Shown here: positions 32,965 through 36,251 of the stretch, piece by piece
Numbering within the stretch: the stretch's first letter is position 1
How the letters are laid out: each line of letters opens with the position of its first letter
Source: a candidate division WOR-3 bacterium
GTDB taxonomy: Bacteria > Hydrothermota > Tepidihabitantia > Tepidihabitantales > Tepidihabitantaceae
Assembly (NCBI GenBank): GCA_016867815.1
Contig: VGIR01000025.1
Span: 1-36,251 of the forward strand
Length of the DNA stretch: 36,251 bases
Reading direction: 5' to 3'
The notes under the pieces: model-generated
Told to the model about the DNA's origin: nothing
Database searches by the model: none
Seen by the model: the letters and a program-made list of their open reading frames with translations, nothing else
Made by a program: the position numbers and the translations under genes

Positions 32965-33250
32965 CCGCGGCGGGATCGGATTTCTTCACTCGGACGCCAA
33001 GGCACCCGCGCTCAGGAGAGCCGCCAACTACGTCCCCGGGAATTCCCGAAACCCCGACCATCTCAGCCACGGCGGGATGGAGGCTGGGACTTAAGCCAAT
33101 CCCGGAGTCGGGCTCCGAGGTCTTTCGCCGCTGACGTTCCGGCTGAACCCGGACTGCGACGCGGCGCGCCGCAGAAGCGTCCACGCGGGTGGAGGCGGGT
33201 GACGGTTCCGTATCTCCGTTCCTGACCGCGCGGCCGGCTCAGGGGAACCG
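32965..33250. other. Gene-free interval
   Basis: No supported gene. The small open frames in this stretch have no start signals or recognisable sequence, and their composition is that of high-GC random frames. Confidence 0.45.
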
Positions 33251-33257
33251 ACGGGGC

Positions 33258-33285
33258 TTGACCTGGAGGGCCTGCTGTCTAGGAT
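33258..33285 (+). promoter_or_regulatory. Possible promoter of the small secreted protein gene
   Basis: TTGACC (33258-33263), a 16-base spacer and TAGGAT (33280-33285) lie about 100 bases before the ATG at 33384. Confidence 0.4.
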
Positions 33286-33383
33286 TACGCATAGACGACA
33301 GCGAGTCCTGCCGGAGGTGAGGCGCAGTCCGGCTGGCTGGGGCTGAGCCGCGGCAGGGAGAAAGGCAAGACAGGAGGCAAGAG

Positions 33384-33767
33384 ATGCGACGATTGCTGCT
33401 GATAGCCGCGCTGCTGGTCGGTTCGGTCGTGATCATGGCCTCGAGGTGTGCTGGCGGTCACGGCACCAAGATATTCATAGCCAACTGGACCCAGTACCCA
33501 TTTCACCCCAACGGCGGCGACCGGCTGGACCTCGGCTGCTCGCGTGATGTCCTCACCCTCAAGCATGGGACTACCGAGGAGATAGCCATCAAGCGCAACG
33601 GCGTGACAGTAGTCACCGTGATCGTCAAGTCGCTGGTCGCCGAGGCCAGCCCCAATGACTACGAAGCAGGGATCAGACTGGAGGAACCCAACACCGTCGG
33701 GCAGTTTGCCGTTTCGTGCGACGCAGCCGACATTGTCCTGGCGACGCTGCGGCACCCGAGTCCCTGA
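33384..33767 (+). CDS. Small secreted protein of unknown function
   Basis: A 127-residue protein with an N-terminal signal segment (RRLLLIAALLVGSVVIMAS) and a small, probably beta-rich mature part. C22 follows ASR, which is not a good lipobox, so periplasmic or membrane-anchored location is more likely than lipoprotein. It has three cysteines in the mature part (C22, C52 and C111). A perfect AGGAGG precedes the ATG. No family is recognised. It is the only plus-strand gene in this part of the window apart from the partial gene at the right edge. Confidence 0.68.
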   Translation: MRRLLLIAALLVGSVVIMASRCAGGHGTKIFIANWTQYPFHPNGGDRLDLGCSRDVLTLKHGTTEEIAIKRNGVTVVTVIVKSLVAEASPNDYEAGIRLEEPNTVGQFAVSCDAADIVLATLRHPSP

Positions 33768-33977
33768 CGGCGCGGAGAGAGGTCAGGCCCGCCGCAGCGC
33801 GTCGTCTCACCTGAGCCCAGGCGAGGGCTTGCTGCTCGCGCTCCGGCGCAATCCTCCCCCAAGCCTTGGGTACGACCTAGACCCTGGCTTCCCGGCTACG
33901 GCGCGTGGCGGGTCAAGCGGGCGGGCGGAAATGGGGCGTGGCCCGATGCCCTTGATACCCTCCACGTGCTCGACGGT

Positions 33978-34400
33978 CTATTCGTCCGTGTGTCTGTCTA
34001 GCAGTTCCTGAATCCGGTCGGAAAGAGCGTCGGCGCGGCGCTGCAGCTTGCTGCCGTCGCGGGCATGATTGCTGGCCGAAGCGACATAGCCCTGAAAGTC
34101 CTCCCAATCCACCAGGGTCATGCTCAACTCCGGCCTCTTGGCCTTGTCAAGAGCCTTCGTCTGCTTCTCATTCAGCCCCATAGATATCGTCCAGTCATCA
34201 AGGATCAGCCGCCGCTCCTTGTCGCTGAACTGGAGTCGAATCTTCACACCGGGCAGGACGCGTATCACACCTCGGGACTGGCTCTCCAGTGCGACCAAGT
34301 CGAGGTAGGACTTTATGTCCGCCTTGGTCGGTCCTTCTCGCCTCACTCGTCTGGTCGCGCCCTTGCCCTTCCTGCCGCTCTTCTTCTCTCCTGCCTTCAT
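33978..34400 (-). CDS. Small basic protein of unknown function in the defence island
   Basis: ATG 34400 has an AGAGAGGA Shine-Dalgarno and gives 140 residues; an upstream ATG at 34490 lacks one. The N-terminal 25 residues are strongly basic (KAGEKKSGRKGKGATRR), suggesting nucleic-acid contact, and the rest looks mixed alpha/beta (IRVLPGVKIRLQFSDKERR, then a helical tail). No domain is recognised. It follows the split nuclease gene by about 140 bases. Confidence 0.6.
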   Translation of the reverse strand: MKAGEKKSGRKGKGATRRVRREGPTKADIKSYLDLVALESQSRGVIRVLPGVKIRLQFSDKERRLILDDWTISMGLNEKQTKALDKAKRPELSMTLVDWEDFQGYVASASNHARDGSKLQRRADALSDRIQELLDRHTDE

Positions 34401-34539
34401 CGAATCCTCTCTTGCGTCTTCATTCCTCAAATCCTCATGCCTCTGCCTCACAGTTTCGGCTGCGGGAAACCATGCAATCATGGAATCCAACTCCCGATGT
34501 GCAAGGATGACTTCCGACCGGTCGCGACCGCACGGGCAC

Positions 34540-35067
34540 CTACAGCCTTCCTCGGAATGCGCGGGCGAGGGTGGGTGGTCTCAGCGCCCGGACCAAATCC
34601 TTGGGGTGCTCCACGTACCATGCGCGTAGGCGCAGCGCTGCAGATAGACCCTGCAGGGCGGCCTCGCGCTGCGGTTGGAACTCGGCCGTCCCGTCCAGTT
34701 CCGGCACAGCAAGAGACACCGCGAGACTCTTGCCGGCCTGCCTGAGTGTCATATCCGGTCCCAGGAACGGCCCTATGGTCGGCACGATGGCGTCGGACTT
34801 CGCCGCCAGACCGGAGAACTGAAGGTCAACCCTGCCGTACGGCCACTTGTGCCAGAGTTCGCGTCGCGGCAGGTCGTGCAGCCGGGGTACTGACCTGTTG
34901 AACGAAACCCAAGTGCTGTTCAGTGGCTTCTTCCCCGGCCGTTCCATCTTGAGAAGCGGGGCCTCGGCTCGGGCAAGTGCGTAGTACTCGGCCCAGAACT
35001 TCGTAAGAGCAGGATGCGGCACGGCGGTGTAGCCACGCCGCCAGCGTTCAACCGCTTGCCTCAGCAT
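34540..35067 (-). CDS. PD-(D/E)XK nuclease-family protein, C-terminal part (frameshifted)
   Basis: This 175-residue frame is the continuation of the nuclease gene upstream. Reading its frame back past its first ATG gives ELALRYDHRLE, which joins directly to the N-terminal part if one base is removed from the run of five G (35100-35104). It contains PLNSTWVSFNR and HKWPYGRVDLQF, features I associate with the C-terminal domain of full-length PD-(D/E)XK proteins of about 345 residues. On its own it is unlikely to be a functional gene. Confidence 0.6.
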   Translation of the reverse strand: MLRQAVERWRRGYTAVPHPALTKFWAEYYALARAEAPLLKMERPGKKPLNSTWVSFNRSVPRLHDLPRRELWHKWPYGRVDLQFSGLAAKSDAIVPTIGPFLGPDMTLRQAGKSLAVSLAVPELDGTAEFQPQREAALQGLSAALRLRAWYVEHPKDLVRALRPPTLARAFRGRL

Positions 35068-35074
35068 CTCCAGT

Positions 35075-35575
35075 CTATGGTCGTACCGCAGGGCTAGTTC
35101 CCCCGCTGCCTGAGGCTTGCCCCCTGAGGTACTTCATCACGTCCTCATACGATATGGCTGCGTCGAACTCCTCGCTCGTCGAGGTCGAGCCGATGTAGCC
35201 CGACGGTGCAAGCAACACGGGCAGCGCCTCATCGTACTTGTGCTGCTCAACGAGTTCGCGCGCCCTGAGGACGTATCGTTGCGCCTGATCCGGCTGGAAT
35301 GGCGCATCCAGTTTGTTCTCGACCAGAACAAGGACGCGAGTCCCAGCGGCAGCGAAGCTCACCTCTACGTCTGTTTCCCCTGCGTGCTTGCCAACTCCGG
35401 ATACGCTGTGCCGCACGCGAAACGACGACAGCCTCTGCCATGGTGCACGTCCCAGAGCCAACGCCAACTGCGACAGAAACCACTCGCGAAAGCCCTCCGA
35501 GCACTTCAACTCCTCAACCAGCAGCAAGTCGACGTCCCGTTCGGTCACGCTTTCAAGCGTCAGGTCTTCGTTCAC
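35075..35575 (-). CDS. PD-(D/E)XK nuclease-family protein, N-terminal part (frameshifted)
   Basis: A 166-residue frame from GTG 35575, which overlaps the stop of the preceding gene (GTGA). It holds the nuclease core: GETDVEVSF (D69) followed by LVLVENKLDA (E86, K88), the D-(x)n-E-x-K arrangement of PD-(D/E)XK nucleases, then a conserved-looking PDQAQRY helix. The last eight residues come from a shifted frame and end early. Restoring one base would give about 344 residues. Its place after a type I restriction gene suggests a defence role. Confidence 0.7.
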   Translation of the reverse strand: MNEDLTLESVTERDVDLLLVEELKCSEGFREWFLSQLALALGRAPWQRLSSFRVRHSVSGVGKHAGETDVEVSFAAAGTRVLVLVENKLDAPFQPDQAQRYVLRARELVEQHKYDEALPVLLAPSGYIGSTSTSEEFDAAISYEDVMKYLRGQASGSGGTSPAVRP

Positions 35576-36045
35576 AGTTCCCCTTTGAAAGCGCGGTCGA
35601 GGATGGACGGCATCAGGGCATCAAGCTCCTTCTGCGTCTCCGCCTGCAACCGCTTCAACTCATCTACCTTTGCCTGCAGGGCGTCCAGGTGGTCAACGAT
35701 TCGCTTCCGCGTCGCGAGGTCGGCTATGGGCACGCTCTCCCTCTTGATGTCCTCCGCGTGGACATTCTGATTGGCTCCACCGTGGACCTTCACTCCTGTC
35801 TCAGTCTGGGAACGCGGGCACTGAAAGGAACAGCGAAGGAAGTCCGATCGGTAGCTGGTCTTGAATCGAAACCTAGTCAGGCACGATGCAAAGACGCAGT
35901 CTCCGTTCTCGGTGGCGAGCGCGAGACGTCCCGCGCCCAGGTTCACCAGCAACCGGTCCTGCACTATCCAGCCCGCGGCCGCGAGCTTCTCGTCTGTCTT
36001 CTCGCGCGGCGCGGCTTCGGGTCCGAGTGACGATAGCGGTGACAA
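35572..36045 (-). CDS. Truncated type I restriction specificity (HsdS-like) protein with HsdR-like start
   Basis: A 157-residue frame from TTG 36045, with a strong AAGGAG about 7 bases upstream. Residues ~45-157 are the end of an HsdS subunit: CLTRFRFK, GGANQNVHAEDI (end of a target-recognition domain), VPIADLATRKRIVDHLDALQ and the helical spacer ending LMPSILDRAFKGEL. Residues 1-30 (AAPREKTDEKLAAAGWIVQD) instead resemble the N-terminus of type I HsdR proteins. The two meet in RLLVNLGAGRLALA, which fits both. Full HsdS is about 400 residues, so this is a deletion product, though it keeps translation signals. Confidence 0.65.
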   Translation of the reverse strand: MSPLSSLGPEAAPREKTDEKLAAAGWIVQDRLLVNLGAGRLALATENGDCVFASCLTRFRFKTSYRSDFLRCSFQCPRSQTETGVKVHGGANQNVHAEDIKRESVPIADLATRKRIVDHLDALQAKVDELKRLQAETQKELDALMPSILDRAFKGEL

Positions 36046-36161
36046 GTGCCGTTCTCCTTATCCGAAGAAACGTAGGATATTCCCGCAAGCAAGGGAAGTC
36101 AAGCAGTGTGTTTCGGCCTGGCCCGAATCGGAACAGATCGGCTTACTACGGAGAGCACTAA

Positions 36162-36251
36162 ATGTTTGACAGCTTGAGGTCATGTTGCCGCATATCGGAC
36201 GTGCTCTTCCGCAAAGTAACTCCTGACCACTTCTGGCTGGCGTTGCCGGCT
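36162..36251 (+). CDS. Possible gene start, cut by the window edge
   Basis: ATG 36162 is preceded by GGAGAG at a suitable distance and stays open for 30 codons to the window end (MFDSLRSCCRISDVLF...). It is divergent from the restriction fragment. No family can be recognised from so few residues. Confidence 0.35.
   Translation, partial: MFDSLRSCCRISDVLFRKVTPDHFWLALPA

Overview
The window is GC-rich bacterial DNA with dense, mostly co-directional genes, frequent GTG and TTG starts and stop-start overlaps of the ATGA/GTGA type. An outer-membrane barrel protein, lipoproteins, a decayed type IX secretion sorting tail, a beta-propeller repeat lipoprotein, an Nqr-type ion pump and word-like intergenic repeats together suggest an uncultured diderm lineage related to the FCB group (candidate division WOR-3-like). 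This placement is an inference from style and gene content; no rRNA or strong phylogenetic marker apart from bL27 is present.

Left part (1-15274), almost all on the minus strand: a cut-off IS1182-type transposase, a REP-like palindrome, then a respiratory and flavin supercluster. In transcription order from 15274 downwards it encodes an Nqr-type complex (A-B-C-D-E-F), a MenA-like UbiA prenyltransferase, a polyprenyl diphosphate synthase, a response regulator, a membrane histidine kinase, a NusG-II protein, a Gx transporter/EcfT fusion, an outer-membrane barrel protein, an ApbE homologue, an FMN-binding protein, a four-helix membrane protein and a two-CW protein. The A subunit is unusual: it has the fold and two [4Fe-4S] motifs of RnfC, yet its partner electron-input subunit is NqrF, so the complex looks like an Rnf/Nqr hybrid. 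A near-consensus sigma-54 promoter lies just upstream of the A subunit, and the next genes upstream are a sigma-54 response regulator and its histidine kinase (15479-17610), which suggests direct regulation of the pump.

Middle part: a DUF5362 membrane protein (minus), then a plus-strand series with ribosomal protein bL27 behind an excellent sigma-70 promoter, an MBL-fold hydrolase, two-subunit class I fumarase, an iron-sulfur subunit and flavoprotein resembling fumarate reductase/succinate dehydrogenase without a membrane anchor, an ABC-2 exporter pair, TspO and an 11-motif beta-propeller lipoprotein. Fumarase plus the reductase-like pair connect to the quinone/ion-pump theme. Short-word, hairpin-forming repeat tracts lie between several genes and in places have become part of coding sequence.

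Right part: a degraded T9SS C-terminal domain, an RRM RNA-binding protein with a long leader (minus), a TldE/TldD peptidase pair, a GNAT acetyltransferase and a DUF362 protein with an almost leaderless promoter (all minus), then a small secreted protein (plus). The window ends in a decaying defence island (minus): an apparent HsdR/HsdS chimera, a PD-(D/E)XK nuclease split by a one-base frameshift and a small unknown protein, with a possible divergent gene running off the end.
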